From the NCBI GenBank assembly GCA_905250025.1, contig CAJNOJ010000021.1, forward strand, positions 186,001-250,000: DNA of 64,000 nucleotides, written 5' to 3'. The translations under genes and the position numbers were made by a program. How positions within the stretch are numbered: position 1 is the stretch's first letter; the number at the start of each line of letters is the position of its first letter. The notes beneath the pieces are model-generated. The model saw nothing but the letters and a program-made list of their open reading frames with translations. It was not told the origin of the DNA and did not search any database. This stretch comes from Adineta ricciae (Eukaryota; Rotifera; Eurotatoria; Adinetida; Adinetidae). Shown one piece after another: positions 34,430 to 47,411 of the stretch.

Positions 34430-35812
34430 ATGGCAATTGCATATCGTATCATCGCATTAATTCTGTTTTGTCTGGTGTATATTGTTGGCTTAATTGGTAA
34501 TGGACTATTAATATGTAAGTAAAGATTCCAAACAATCGACTGACTTATTCTTTGATTATACCTATTTCAGTTATCGTATTCCGTCAAAAAAACCTACGTA
34601 CAGTACCAAATCTACTTGTTGTTAGTTTAGCTGTCGGTGATTTCCTGTTTGTTTTGTTCTGTGTTCCATTCGGTGCCGTGGCTTATTCACTAGAATATTA
34701 TCCCTTCTCAACATTTTACTGCCGATTTGAAAATTTCATCATTAATCTTTCTCTCGGCGTGTCAGTTTTTTCATTGCTAGCACTTAGTGTAGATCGATAC
34801 AAAATCATCGCAAAACCATTAGCGAGCCATGCTAGCGATCCATCGAATCAATTGAAAATCGTCGTTTTCTTCATTTGGCTAATAGCCATCATCTTAGCCA
34901 TACCTGAAACCGTCTACAGTGGTAAAGTTGATTCTTACTCGAATTTTTCTTCTGATTCACTTGAGTTTTTTTTTAGGTCTGATTACTGAACGAGTATCCC
35001 AAGTGGATAACTCAACCATTGAATTAGTCTATTGTTGGTGTCCGAATGAACACTCATTACTTATTAATCATACTTTCATGATTGTTCGTCAAATTTTACG
35101 TTTAATCATCTACTATCTTATGCCATTCATTTGCATATCAATTTTTTATAGTCTCATCGCGAAGACCTTATTCGACACACGGCATGTTATCTATTCTCCG
35201 AATACGTCTGCACGAATGATGAAGAGCATGCCTGATCATCTGCCAGCAAGAATGTACTATCATTCTCAAGCGAAACGAGCAGCCAATCAAGATCTGCATG
35301 CACGAAAACAGCTGCAAGCTCGGCAGAAAGTCGCAAAAACTGTCCTGTTTCTCTGTCTGGTCTTCTTTATCTGTTGGTTACCGAAACAACTCCACGATTT
35401 GTATTGGTACGTTGAAATCTTCTCAACGAGAAGGAAAACCGCACGCATAACTCTGCTTGTCATTTTCTTTTCACTTAGGTTCATCGGCGTGCTTGTTTAC
35501 TCATTCAAGTGGAATCTTTTCTGGCAAATAAATAAAACAATCGCTTTGATCTTAACATACGTTTATTCATGCATTAATCCGTTTGCACTTTATTTTCTTT
35601 CATCAACGTTTCGTTATTTCTACAAGCGACATTTGTTCTTCTGGACAAAAACCAACTGTTGCGTTCAACAGAAACTGAACAAATCTAACCAGCGCGCCCA
35701 GACAAGTTCAAGCAACTATCCACGTTGCTCGTCGATCAACAATTCGAGTACCATTTATTACGAATTAAATCGAATAAAAACATCGAAAAACTGTCAACAG
35801 CAGAGTCTATAA
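34430..35812 (+). CDS. bombesin/CCHamide-type neuropeptide GPCR
   Basis: Four exons (34430-34514, 34571-34921, 34977-35406, 35479-35812) give 399 aa. TM1 IVGLIGNGLLI starts only about 15 residues in, so there is almost no extracellular N-terminus; a 5' exon may be missing. TM2 LAVGDFLFVLFCVPF, TM3 end LALSVDRYKIIAKPL, TM4 end IPETVYSG, TM6 FFICWLPKQLHDLYW and TM7 SCINPFALYFLSSTFRYFYKR match bombesin/GRP and arthropod CCHamide receptors (LSADRYKAI, PEAVFS, CVNPFALYLLSK). These couple mainly to Gq. The third loop is long and basic. Two alternative frames in introns were rejected because the spliced frame restores every TM motif. Confidence 0.85.
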
Positions 35813-37831
35813 CTCAATCATCTCACTTCGACATGGAAACGATTAACAAACAGATTTACATTCTATCGAGGTTTTAGTTTGCCTTTATTTGTTTATGTCA
35901 TATCAATAAACATTTAGCCGTTTTGTTTCTTATGCATAGCTAGAAAAAAGGAAAAAAATGTCCTCCCTCAGATCTTATCCAGTAAACAAAGGTAGATCGT
36001 TGATGTTATATCGTGTTTTTCATTGAAAACGCAAATAAATATTAACACTGTTCGACATTTTCAAAAGGCTGTTGTGTGGTGCTCATGATAGATTTACTCT
36101 ATGTAAACATTTGCTCACGGAAATGATCTTTTGTTAGAACTAAAAATGATAATTTATCGAATCGACAAACAAGCCTTTCTCCGTCGATAATTCCCTTTCA
36201 AATGCATTGTTAAGTGACTTATTTTTTTGCGACGCACAACTCGATTGATTCAAATAAAGACTTGATCTGAAAGCACAAGCCTCCTCTCACTCTCATTTAT
36301 CACATCCGTGTGTTGGTAATGTATGCATTTGACTTGTAAATGTTCAACGGTTCGATTGCGAACATTCTATGCAATCGAAAGAATGTAGCCATCAGTCTTA
36401 TCTCAGAACCGTAATGAATCTCACCTACTCGATGTCATATACTCTTTCATCCTACACTTGCACATAGAAATTTTCTACATCTGATCCGTGAATGTTCTCG
36501 CTATGAAACAAAAAGGTTCTTTTGAAAAATCGACAATGTCTTTTCAATAGACGTATTCAAACGTTGTTTGATTTTCCAATTGAATACTATCGCTTGATTT
36601 GATAGGAAACTATTTGCATGACTAACCGCTTTGTTTATCTTGTTTTCATTAATCGAATTAGAAATTTATCAGTCTATATATAGTCAGGTTTCCAAAAAAA
36701 AAGATCAATATAAACGGGAGACTCATTGATCATGGCATGTTTTGCTAATTCAGTAACGACGATCCCCGTTGGCGTTTGAGTTCTAATTAGATTGGATCAT
36801 AATTTGAGATGCTGGAAAATGCACTGAAAAGGCGCGAATTAATGCGATCCGTTCGGTTACGTAAAGTTAATTTAATAACACATGCGCGGTGATAATCGAT
36901 CGTTACTATATCGATGGACATAATGAGTTTTTTTTTCTTCCTCTTTTCTTCGTTTCCTATCAAGATTTAAGATAAAACAGTCATATTCATCTGATCTAGC
37001 GGTCGACATTGTGTTTATTTAGAAATCCATATGACAAAACAGCAAGATTTTATGTATCATTTGTCATCAATTCTTTCCTCAGTTACTTTCGATCACTTAT
37101 CAGATACAGACAACACCTACGCTAAACAACAGGAGGCTCTGATTGACAATTAATTTTGTGTTTCTCTCTTTTTTTTTCTCTGTATTGCGTTTTACGTGTA
37201 AGAGAAAAATTTTTAGGCAAAACTCACATTTGATCTCCTGGACAGACAACACATATGCATCTCTACGAAGGAAAGAAGAAGAAGAAGAAAAGAGAACGAG
37301 AAGAAGACAATTCAATCAAGAAAACTAGAAAGACTACAGAACATTTTTCTATAGGAGTATCTTTGTTCCATGGTTGGTTCTATATTCAATGTTTTGATTA
37401 CATACATTTTTCCGTATTATTTATTTGTTATAAACAACAATAACAATATACCATCAATTTTTCTTTCGCGCTTACTTCTTATAGATACACTCTATTCATT
37501 CATTTCTTCATAGATAACAGAAGGTCATTGAATTGACAGCAAATTTCCTTGTCAGAAATTAATACGATTGACTAGTACTCACAAGAAGGTAATTACTAGA
37601 TAAAGTGTAGATTATCAAAGACCATTTCTCCGATACGACGGATAGAAACATACGCATGCGAACGTATCTTTATGTCGGAATAGACTTTCTATTCATGATA
37701 CTCATTATATTCGAATCAGTCAAGCAAAGTTTTGTTTGGTACTGTTAATGACTTTGTTTTTTCTCGACGTTTGTTTATTCGCGATACATTGAGATTTTGT
37801 TCGTCTATTTATAGAGAATATCAATTCGATC
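35813..37831. other. 2-kb intergenic region
   Basis: No gene seen. An AAG/GAAGAA-rich run lies near 37264-37310, and a tctattta(tag) TATA-like element near 37804-37813 precedes the next ATG by about 20 bp, too close to be its TATA box. Confidence 0.5.
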
Positions 37832-39046
37832 ATGTCGAATAATTACACAATATCAACAACATGTTCACTAACGGAGAGTGATTTACTTGATGATACATTT
37901 ACACACAAAGTTTATCTTGGTTTAACCCCATTTATTATCTGTATTGGATTATTGGGAAATATTCTTACTGTTTGTGTCTTTATACTAACCGATCTTAAAA
38001 AACAATCTGTTTCAATAATAACAATTGCTCTGGCTATTGTGGATTCATTTGTTCTTCTTATTCCTGTTTCGATCCTCTGGCTGGAAAAACTCTTAAGACG
38101 GGACTTTACTGATCTTTCACCCTTCTGGTGTCGTACACATGGTTCGTTGCTATTTTAAAACTTGCCATTCCATCTGTCTTTGTTACTTTTAGGCTTTTTT
38201 GATTTAGCGTTTACATGCTGTTCAAGTTGGTTAATGGTTTGCATAGCATTCGAACGTTTTTGTGCTGTTTGGTTACCTCACAACAACAAAACCATTTTTA
38301 CCCATTCGCGAACACGTCGTCTCGTCCTAACCATTGTCCTTCTCTCGACTCTTCTATCCACATGGTTCATTTATGCTGTTAAGATGATTGAAGTGCCACG
38401 TTTAACGGTGAGCAATGGATTTCTACCTGAAAAAAATCAAACATCGATCGATTATTCAAAATGTACGGTTTACGATGATAGTCTCTACGATTCAATGGGC
38501 ATGTTTTCCGTTATAATCAACTATATTCTACCATTCGGACTCGTTTTACTGTTGAATTCGACAGTTATTTATCGGCTATGTCAACGTGGAATGGTTGAAC
38601 TAACATCATCAATAACAGTTATGTTAACGCTTGTTTGTTTAGTACATTTGTTTTGTACACTACCATTTCAATGCTGGTGGATTTACTACGAAATTCCTGA
38701 TCGCACAGGGAATTGTACATGGTTAAAAACGAAATTAATCTGGCGAACGATCACATTCACGATACGAAATATAAATTACATGGCGAACTTTTTTCTCTAC
38801 TCGTGTTCGTCGAAGTTTTTTCGTGATGAATTGAAAGGATTGATCTTTCTATGTTTGTTACCACACGAAAAATATCAAAATTATCATTATCGACGGCAAT
38901 CATTATATGATAACTTGCAACAACGTGTTTCATTAACTCAATTAGTCATGAGACGCTTAAGTCGTGCAACGGAATTGACTAATGCTGGAATGATTAATAA
39001 TCCCTCGATTGCAGTCTCACCAAATGGACCAATTGGAAATGTGTAA
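37832..39046 (+). CDS. rhodopsin-type GPCR, two exons
   Basis: Exons 37832-38141 and 38193-39046 give 387 aa. TM1 has GLLGNILTVCVF, TM2 ALAIVDSFVLLIPV, the pre-TM3 Cys is in FWCRTHG, and TM3 ends MVCIAFERFCAVWLP, an ERF in place of DRY. TM7 is NINYMANFFLYSCSSKFFRDE, lacking the Pro of NPxxY, as in many FMRFamide-receptor-like proteins. N-terminal NYT glycosylation site. The intron GTTCGT...TTTTAG falls just before TM3. Ligand unknown. It is on the same strand as the bombesin-type receptor 2 kb upstream but is not its close paralogue. Confidence 0.82.
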
Positions 39047-39924
39047 GAAGAAAAAACACTGTACGAGACGAACAACAACAACATTCCCATTTTGATGTAT
39101 ATATGTGAATAAAAAAAAAGATAATTAAAATCTTATGTTTGAAATCCGAATAAAGAAAATCTTTAAATAATTAATTGAATTTGAAAGTGAGCTTTATCAT
39201 TCGGATAAGTATGATGTAAAAGTACTACTAAAACTCTTTGGAAAGATAATACGTCATAGATTATTGACAGGATTTCCTAGTCAAACATGTCAAAATAAAT
39301 GGATGTGAAGTATATTCACAAAAACAACTATTTTCATCGTAGCAGATGGTTTTATTGTTTACACTAGAGGAAGTTTCGTCCAAAACCAACATCAACAATC
39401 TTATTTTCACACTGTTTACGTTCTCCCGTAGGTTTGTCGCAATGATCAAAAATGAGTCGATTACATGTGTCAGAATAACCTTGCGATTGTTTTGTGTAAA
39501 GAATACTGATGTGATACGCGTCGTACTCACATTTACATGTTAGCTTCGAGATAATTTGATGAACACGTGCTACTCACATGTGAGCATTCTGATATAGAAT
39601 GTGAATATTTGATCTGACATGAACTTGATGAATTTTCCGAAAGATCGATTCTTCAGGTAAATACTTACTAGTTTTTCTATTAATCTTGTTAGAAGAGAAG
39701 ACGGATGTTTAATTTTCTTGCTACGATCTATGATAATCGATTGACATCGAGTTTCTTCATCTCCAGGAAGTTTCAATCATCTTACAAGAAGAATCGCAAG
39801 GTCTTGTAGAGAAAAACAGCACGGCCTTTTATTTCATAAAAGGAGACAAAAAAATATATCTTCTATAAATCATTTCGCAAATTACGTTAAATAATTAAAA
39901 AAAAATAATTCGACTAGAAAACAA
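39047..39924. other. convergent 3' region, GPCR / DOP1
   Basis: Contains aataaa-type signals for both strands (near 39106 and 39147 on plus). No gene is seen in the 0.88 kb. Confidence 0.45.
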
Positions 39925-42900
39925 TTACAGTTGATTGCACGGTTCAACAAAATCTTCGAGCACACTAAATTCAATCTGATCAGCTTTTCCATGCGAAGTA
40001 TCATGAAGGTAAATGGTGGATAAATAATGGAAAAATGGCCTCAATTCGTTTATAGTAGTGATTGTTTGTAAACGAAGATACGGACAAGTAGGTGTATTGC
40101 TGATTGGCAAAGATTGACACTTTCCGTCAAATAATTTCGAGATGCGAATGGAAAAAGTTGTGAATGTATCAGACGATAGCACTTGATTATTCAAATTATA
40201 ATCATCGACGAATGCCGATCGAAATCTATGGAGAAGAATTCCATTTCATTTTTCGGTATTCGCAAATGTTTTGTTTTTCTACTTACAATTGAAAGTGATA
40301 TAGTTCTGATGGAGGAATTGTCAAGAGAATATCGAGGAGTTTACATGCGTATAAATAAAGAGTCAATGAGGCTGAATCACTCGTTGGTAATCGTGAAGCC
40401 GATGATCTAGAATATGTAAAGAACCAGGTAGGTTTTCATGACTTAGTTATGTTTGGAACATGGTTTACCTAACGCCTTCTTGAACATCTGATGTAAGATC
40501 TTGTTCGATCTTTAATAGAATATGAATCAATTCCGATATAATAATTGGCCAGAATGAAACTAAGTATCTACTGGATATACGGATCAGTAAAACACGTAAT
40601 AAAAGGAATAACTGTGTTTGTAAGATAGGCATTTGTGATAGTTTTTGTAGATCTTCAATACGTGTAAGTATTTCCGGTAAATATTGATGATACTGATCCT
40701 TTTCCGATGCGTAAAGGATAAAAGCAAAACGTTTGATAAGCATGGCACGTTGTTCGTACTCTTGTTCTTTTGAAACACGTAAACCGGTTTGCACTGTATG
40801 AATACGATTGAGCACTTCGCGAAATGTTGATTTGCCCTCAGCGATTAACTTATCGATAATACATTTCCATAAACGTAACGTAGATATTTCCACTTGAAAA
40901 AATTCCGCATTGAAAAAGTATTCGACGACGTCTTTTTTCCATGTTTTTCTTGTATAAGGATATTGTGCTATGTTCATCAGTAAAGTTGATGCTGCTCTAT
41001 TAGATAACATATTTGCTACGGCATGTGTACGAATGTACGGCATGATATTGGGTATCAGATTTTGTAGATAAGGTAATACAACACGATCTTTATCCTCCGT
41101 TAGATTGTAGGTGACGTCAAGTAATTTTGCGGCATGTTCAGCGAGGATAGTCAATGCGTTCAAACTGGCCTTTTTCGATTGAGATGTATCTATGAGACAG
41201 ACGAAAGTATAGGAGAGTGTTTATAAAAGAAGTAACAAACCATCGATATCTAAAACTGGACTTTCACTATCAGTTTCGTAGGATGACTCGCTGATTGCTT
41301 GCTTCGTGTTGTCTAGCTCGCTTTGTGTCACACGTACTTGTCGATTTTTCCGCAACCAAGCTGTTTGCTTAAGTGACGAAGCCACTGTTGTATTACAATA
41401 CTCCAAAACCTTCATCGTTATGTCCTACTCGACAACTAAAACTTCTAAAAACAAACAATTTTCATCATCGATTAACGTACCTGAAAATCTCTGATGTCAC
41501 GTTTTTCTACAAAGACAGGCGATTGTTTGACGAAATAACTCAATATTCTAAAAAGTCAATCTGAACAAGACAATTGTTTCGTAAGCACCCTTCGTACTTG
41601 ATGATTAAGGATGCACTTAATGATGACATGGAGAACGACAGACACTCTTTCAGCATTGCTGCTAACCGTGGCCAATAATCATTCGAAAGATTTTTTTGTT
41701 GCTCAAAATAAGTTAACAGAAACTGTAAGCACCAAACAACATAATTCGGCTTTTTCTAAAGAAGAAAATTTCGATTAATCAAAGTTCGCTTTATCTACAA
41801 TTTTACTTTTTCATTGACCACAAATGAGTTTTGCAAAAGAAGTTCATTCATATAATAAATCATATCATTAATGGTTAAATTATTGATATTTATAAGAATA
41901 CTAATCAAAGTTTGTTTTTCGATAGTAATGTCTTTGATCGGCTTGCCTTCGCCCCAATATTGTGCAACTGTTCGCATAAATATAGTTCCATTTGCTTTCG
42001 TGAATGAAGAGACTAATTCAACGATTGCTTCATGTATTTGTTTGAGACGTGTTTCAACCCATATGGAATTTGTTTGACCAACACCAATAGTTTTCCATAC
42101 AAATGCAAGGACAGGAAGGATCAGTGATAGTTTTTTGAAAATCAATCGACGAGCATCGGAAAAGTCAATTGCAGTGATCGATAACTAAAATTCTATTGTG
42201 AATAAGAAAATCAAAGTGACGTCATTTACTCGTTTTGTCCAATGTTCAGGACACAATATTGGAGTGAAATGTTGTAACTGATTTGTGCTCGTACCAAGAC
42301 AATAATTACAAATAAATGAAAGACGTTCGATCAAATGAATGATATACTCTAGTGTATCAAATGTTACTAAATTCCTAAAAGGAAACAGCAATTGTGAATC
42401 GCAAAGAACAGATTCTATGTTAAGCATGAGTAGAAAATTCTTACTCGAATTTGATTTTCGCATCCTGCTGACTATGGTATTGGGCAACGAAACATAAATT
42501 CTGACACATTTGCCCGATTACTCGCGTACTGATCAATTTCAATGCTGTACCACAGTGAGGTAGTATTCTAACGACTAAACTAATGATATATCGATGATTT
42601 TCGATGGAATGTATTTGTTTCAAATATTGTAAAATAGTGGAGATGAAAAGCTCTTGATTAACAATGAATTGTTGAATTAGATTGATATCTGTATGAAAAA
42701 TTATGTTTTCTAGAAGAATTAATTCTTCTAATAATTGAACTAAGTGTTTTAAATATTGTTTGATTGATTGTTCGTGTAAAACTTGATTATTCAAATCGTA
42801 GATTGTTTTAAACGGTGAAAAATGGCTGCTTGGATTGATGATTCGATTGAATAAACATAGAATAATTTTTTGAAAGGCAATCTTTTTCATTAAACTAACC

Positions 42901-45900
42901 ACATAAGTTGATAAATCTCCATTTTCCATACATATCGATGATAAATGATGACATACACGCGCAAGAAGAATCAAACAGCGCACTTGCACTCGATGATTCT
43001 CCTGAATATCTTGACGTTTTTCTTGATAGCTATACGTAAACATGAGAAGAATATTGAGTAGAACATACAAATATGATTGATGTTCTTCTGTTGATAGATC
43101 GAAGTCTTTTCCAACAATTAAATCCATCTGCTTTCGATACAATTCATGCATTTGTTTATTGTGCATATTCATCGATGCTGATTGAATGCTTGATGTTCTC
43201 AATAGATATTGAACAAGTTGATCAGAAATTAGATTAAGTAGATTTTCGATGATGTTCAACGATGAGATGATGCGTTCGAAATCGTAAGTCTCATTGTAGA
43301 ATAAAATGTAATCATAGGGAGAACTTATGAGTTGTGAAATGTCTTCGGAAATGGTGCTGCTTGTCGGAACGGATTGTGTTTGATACGAGCTGTTGAGCAA
43401 TGCACTGGGAGATAGTGTGGGTGTACGTGGTTTTGTTGATAGTGAAAGGATATTGGAAAAAATGGAAGGAGAAAGACTTGAAAATGACGGAAACTTTATC
43501 GACTGAGGCGATGAGCGAACTTGTGAAAGCGGTTCACCGGGATTGATACAACTAATTGCGCGCATCTAGATTTTGGAAAGAAAAAGATTTTCATCTTCAA
43601 AAACAATCAAACTTCAACAATACTCGTTTGTCATCATCGGTTTCTGTATAGTCACTATCATCATTATCATCAGCATCCACCGGTAAAACGAACTGAATCT
43701 CATCCGAATTGTTACCTGAATCTGCCTCAATTACAATCCAGTCGACACGATGAATCTCCCGACGTGTTGTGTCAACATCGAGAAGTTGCATCATGCATAT
43801 ATCGAAAAAACGATATATATCACCTAAATGAAAGATCCTTTGTCAAACTATTCAATAGTTCATCAGTCCGTTACCATGAACAAAACAATCGTAAATCCAC
43901 TGTTGAATCAACGATTTTAAACACGAATCTTTCGATTCATTCAACCTACTTAACACATGAACTAAACAAGATTGAAAAGGTCTACTTAATCGATCGCGAG
44001 TTGAATTCCATAATTGGAAAAATCGTTTATATTTTTCCAGAACTTCCCATTCTGAAGTTGATTCTTCCAAATTTTTCAAAATATAATCTTCACATAGATC
44101 GTTGGGTAACATTGAATGAAGCGACGATAAGTTACACGATGCTCGATATTTGCATTCTCGCGAACATTTTTCACTCAAATATTCCCAGAGATATGCAACG
44201 ATGTACCGAAAAACCTCCGTTTCATTCAGTAGAAATAAAACTTGTTCGAACGAACAAAGATGATGATTATTTAAACTATGGCTGCAAATCTCGATTAACA
44301 CCGATGTTGCTTTGGCTTGTAATGGGGTTTGACAGAATGCAAGAATGATTAAATCTATAAGCCAATCTTCGAATTGAGTGAGCGAAGCATTTTCCATCGA
44401 TACCGTTTGTTTCGGAAGAACACAACAGAATTCAAGCAGTAATTTGCAATGAAGATCAAACGCCAGTTGATAGTTGTCAACATCGGGATTTAGATCTAAT
44501 TTGAATATCTCGTTGGTTTTGTTTCGAATAACGGAGTAAAGTGTTTGAAATCGATCGATCATTGATATTTCGTTTTGATAAATGATATATGTGGTGATGA
44601 ACTGATGAAAAAGAGTTTTATATAAACGTATTGAATTGTCTATGTGAACTAGTGAAGGAATTTGTTTTCTTATCGATGAAAAATTATTCGATTTCAACAT
44701 TTTCTTCTCGATTTTCCGTATCATTTCACGAAGTAGTTGTTCGATATCATCCAAATTTTCTTCTTTGCCTTCCAACTCAGGATTTTGTAAGTTGCCCACA
44801 CTGTCCGTCCGTAATAACTTATCGTAAATATCAGTCGAATATTCATTATTATGGTAAGTCAATTGCTCTGTTTCCTCTTCCATGTCACTGTCAAGAGTTT
44901 CTTTCGAAGGAGCCACTGAATTCAGAATTCGAAGAAGTTTCAGTAGAATTCCAACGCATGCTACAATTTGATCAGTTGTTAACATTTTCATGTTCGTATT
45001 TATAACAGTCATGAAACGTTCGAACATTTCTACCAAATATTCCGATTGAATATCGGCGAATGATTCAGCCGAGAAGATCTCCAGTAACATATCAGTAATA
45101 CCGCAGATTTGTTCGACTGTTGTATCACCGTCGAGACATCTTTCATCTTTTTGTTGATTAACAATCATCTCGAAACTTTTCGTTAGTTCTTCACAGATAA
45201 AATACGGTTCCAATGTATCAAGTAATGTACTGAATGTTTTGAAAGTTTCAACATAAGCATTTTCTTTCTCCTTTCTCTTTGACGGACAGTATGCTTGTTG
45301 ATAAATTGTTCGCAGGTAATGCATGAATATGAACTCGATGATCTCCGGTCCTACATCGTCCTTTTCCACTGAAACGAAAGAGATTTGTCAATGATTGATT
45401 ACACATTTGTATTAGAATCGTACATACCGAGCACGAGAAGCACTCGAATGACTTTTGTTAGAGTCCACATTGACGATATTTCCAGCTTCTCATCATTTTC
45501 ATCAGATGATTTGTTACTGTCTACTAAATACTTGCTCGATACCATATTCAATAAGTATTTCAGTGATTCTATTAAAATTTCTCGCGTATACATATTGAAA
45601 TAGCTCGATGAAGTCAATAGACTATTCGTATCTACATGTGCTTCATTCGTACCAACAAACCAACTATAAATTCTTCGATTCAATGCTGCGTCACGTTTTA
45701 ATAGAATATGAAATGTCATCGTAATGATCTTGATCATATTACCTTTGGTCAAAAGATCTATATGCAATGGTAAACATATAAGGAGAAAATCGAGCATAGA
45801 ACGCTGAACCAACGGTTGTTCATTGTCATAAAGGCAGATACAAACTGCAGAGACCTAGGAGAAAAGAAAACTTTCAGAAAATTTGTTCCGTTTATATCGG

Positions 45901-46668
45901 TTTTTACCATTGTGTCAATTGATAAGCCGATCAAATAGGTTTGATCTTTGAGACTTTGTCTTTTGCTGAAATGTTTAAAAATATATTTGATCGCAGAGTA
46001 ACGAACTGTTGACACTGAATGTACAGCTGACCATATGCATGTATAAAAATACATTTCATCGATACGATTCGCTAAATTATCCAATAATCGGATAATACGA
46101 TCATAGAAATCTCCATTTTCTTCTAACGCTGAAAGCAATCCAATTAGAAATCCTGTTAAAATCGGATTCAATGCTTCATCAAGCGGCAAAAAGTATTTCT
46201 CATACAATGTTAACAGAACTGGTCTTACAGTTAATGCTGCAACTGGTAACAAAGGAAACAGTCCATACGAATACAAGAGAATATCGCGTTGTAACTGAAC
46301 TCTATCGATCATATCAAAGATAATCGTATAGATTTCGAGAGTTTTTATATGAACACCGGATGGCAAGGCTGGATGGAGACATTGAGCAAGACGCTTGGTA
46401 AGAGTTAGACGTTTGGGTATAAATGCACATTGTGCGCAATTTCCTAGGAGTGTCTTTCAAAACAAAATGTAATCGAGTTCATTTCGAGCGAATACGAATC
46501 ATGGATGATAGCGAGACGAGCTCTTACTTGTTTAACTGCAGTTAAAATTGATATCAAATCGGTCCATTCAGACGAACGTTCGAATTGTCTCAAAACTCTG
46601 TCAATAGCTTTTATAAAATTATCATATCGATTATCTGCTTCTGAAGCCCAATTATCATCCAAACTCAT
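39925..46668 (-). CDS. DOP1: DOP1 (Dopey) membrane-trafficking protein
   Basis: A multi-exon gene of about 6.7 kb encoding an estimated 1,900-2,000 aa of alpha-helical repeat sequence. Exon 1 (46528-46668) gives NRYDNFIKAIDRVLRQFERS and SSEWTDLISILTAVKQ; exon 2 gives LTKRLAQCLHPALPSGVHIK, TLEIYTIIF and LLYSYGLFPLLPVAALTV; exon 3 gives NEQPLVQRSMLDFLLICLPL and LLKRDAALNRRIYSW. All match the conserved Dopey N-terminal domain. Large exons at 43852-45366 and 42441-43565 carry the middle, with a low-complexity Ser/Thr/Pro segment (about 43340-43560). The C-terminus ends EDFVEPCNQL. With MON2 and a flippase, DOP1 acts in endosome-to-Golgi transport and kinesin-1 recruitment. It is the last gene of an apparent operon. 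Confidence 0.92.
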
Positions 46669-46717
46669 TCTATTATTTCTTTTTTAATCTAAAATAATTT
46701 TACAAAAAAACAGAGAT
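46669..46717 (-). promoter_or_regulatory. intercistronic spacer with trans-splice-type acceptor
   Basis: The 49-nt minus-strand spacer reads ...GTAAAATTATTTTAG|ATTAAA... with AG at 46689-46690, 20 nt before the DOP1 ATG. There is no room for a promoter and no polyadenylation hexamer before the acceptor. This is the expected form of a spliced-leader acceptor inside an operon. Confidence 0.45.
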
Positions 46718-46996
46718 TCATATTTCAGCTGGAAGGTCAGTCACAAGAAAATCACACTCCGAACTGTAATATGGCGTTTGTTGGTATTGTTCGTAAGTTA
46801 ATTGAGATGATGATGACGTTAACGGAAGGATTAATTTTAACAAATCAACATGACCATCGACAACTCCTTTACAATTTTGGTTGGCACACATAATGAGACC
46901 TTCGTTTAAACTAATACAATACAGGCGAACCGGATAGAGCGCATGATTTGACGCATAGCAAAACCGACAAACAAATGTCGTAGGTTGAGTCGGCAT
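46718..46996 (-). CDS. small zinc-ribbon-like protein
   Basis: 92 aa, single exon. Two Cys pairs, FVCRFCYAS (residues about 9-13) and IMCANQNCKGVV (about 36-42), could hold one zinc. The spacing and the hydrophobic YCISLNEGLIMCA strand between them recall the N-terminal zinc ribbon of the SUMO isopeptidase USPL1, but the protease domain is absent. The C-terminal half is Ser/Gln/Tyr-rich and acidic. The stop is only 49 bp from the DOP1 ATG, on the same strand, and the spacer contains a TTTTAG splice acceptor but no aataaa. A shared primary transcript is likely. Confidence 0.6.
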   Translation of the reverse strand: MPTQPTTFVCRFCYASNHALYPVRLYCISLNEGLIMCANQNCKGVVDGHVDLLKLILPLTSSSSQLTYEQYQQTPYYSSECDFLVTDLPAEI

Positions 46997-47042
46997 GATT
47001 TATTATCTATTTAATGAAAAAAAGAATTTTTTTCAGATAATG

Positions 47043-47411
47043 TTATCTTGATGAATTTTTATTGGTAGACGGATTTCTCCAATCGAAATGCTGTTTCAAA
47101 GAGAGAGTGAATGAATGAATGAATCGAGTCTTCGAAGATTTCGACAATGGAAATTTTACTTCTGGATTAATCGTTCGAGTATATTTACAGAACATTGACG
47201 TCATTTCTGTGAAAAAAAAGTATGTCAATTCCAACAATGTACCAAGCAGGAAATGAGAGGTCGAATCAAATAATTTCAGAACGGAAATATTTGTCATATG
47301 AATAATACTCAGAAAAGTCTTGAAAATGATCAAGTAGAATTGAGCGAATACTTTTATTGATGAAAGCATGACGTCGGTTAGAATTATGAAGAGAAAAGCC
47401 ACTTCGAACAT
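47043..47411 (-). CDS. possible small membrane protein
   Basis: A 122-aa frame with two or three hydrophobic stretches (VAFLFIILTDVML, FYLIIFKTFLSII, LLELTYFFF) and a basic, Ser/Asn-rich C-terminal tail. No family recognised. Its stop is 46 bp from the next gene's ATG, on the same strand, with a T-rich ATTAAATAG acceptor between. The tight spacing and orientation are the main reasons to keep it; the sequence alone could be chance in T-rich DNA. Confidence 0.35.
   Translation of the reverse strand: MFEVAFLFIILTDVMLSSIKVFAQFYLIIFKTFLSIIHMTNISVLKLFDSTSHFLLGTLLELTYFFFTEMTSMFCKYTRTINPEVKFPLSKSSKTRFIHSFTLSLKQHFDWRNPSTNKNSSR

Noticed and set aside
43764..44348. 194-codon plus-strand open frame
   Set aside because: Antisense to a conserved DOP1 exon with correct splice borders.
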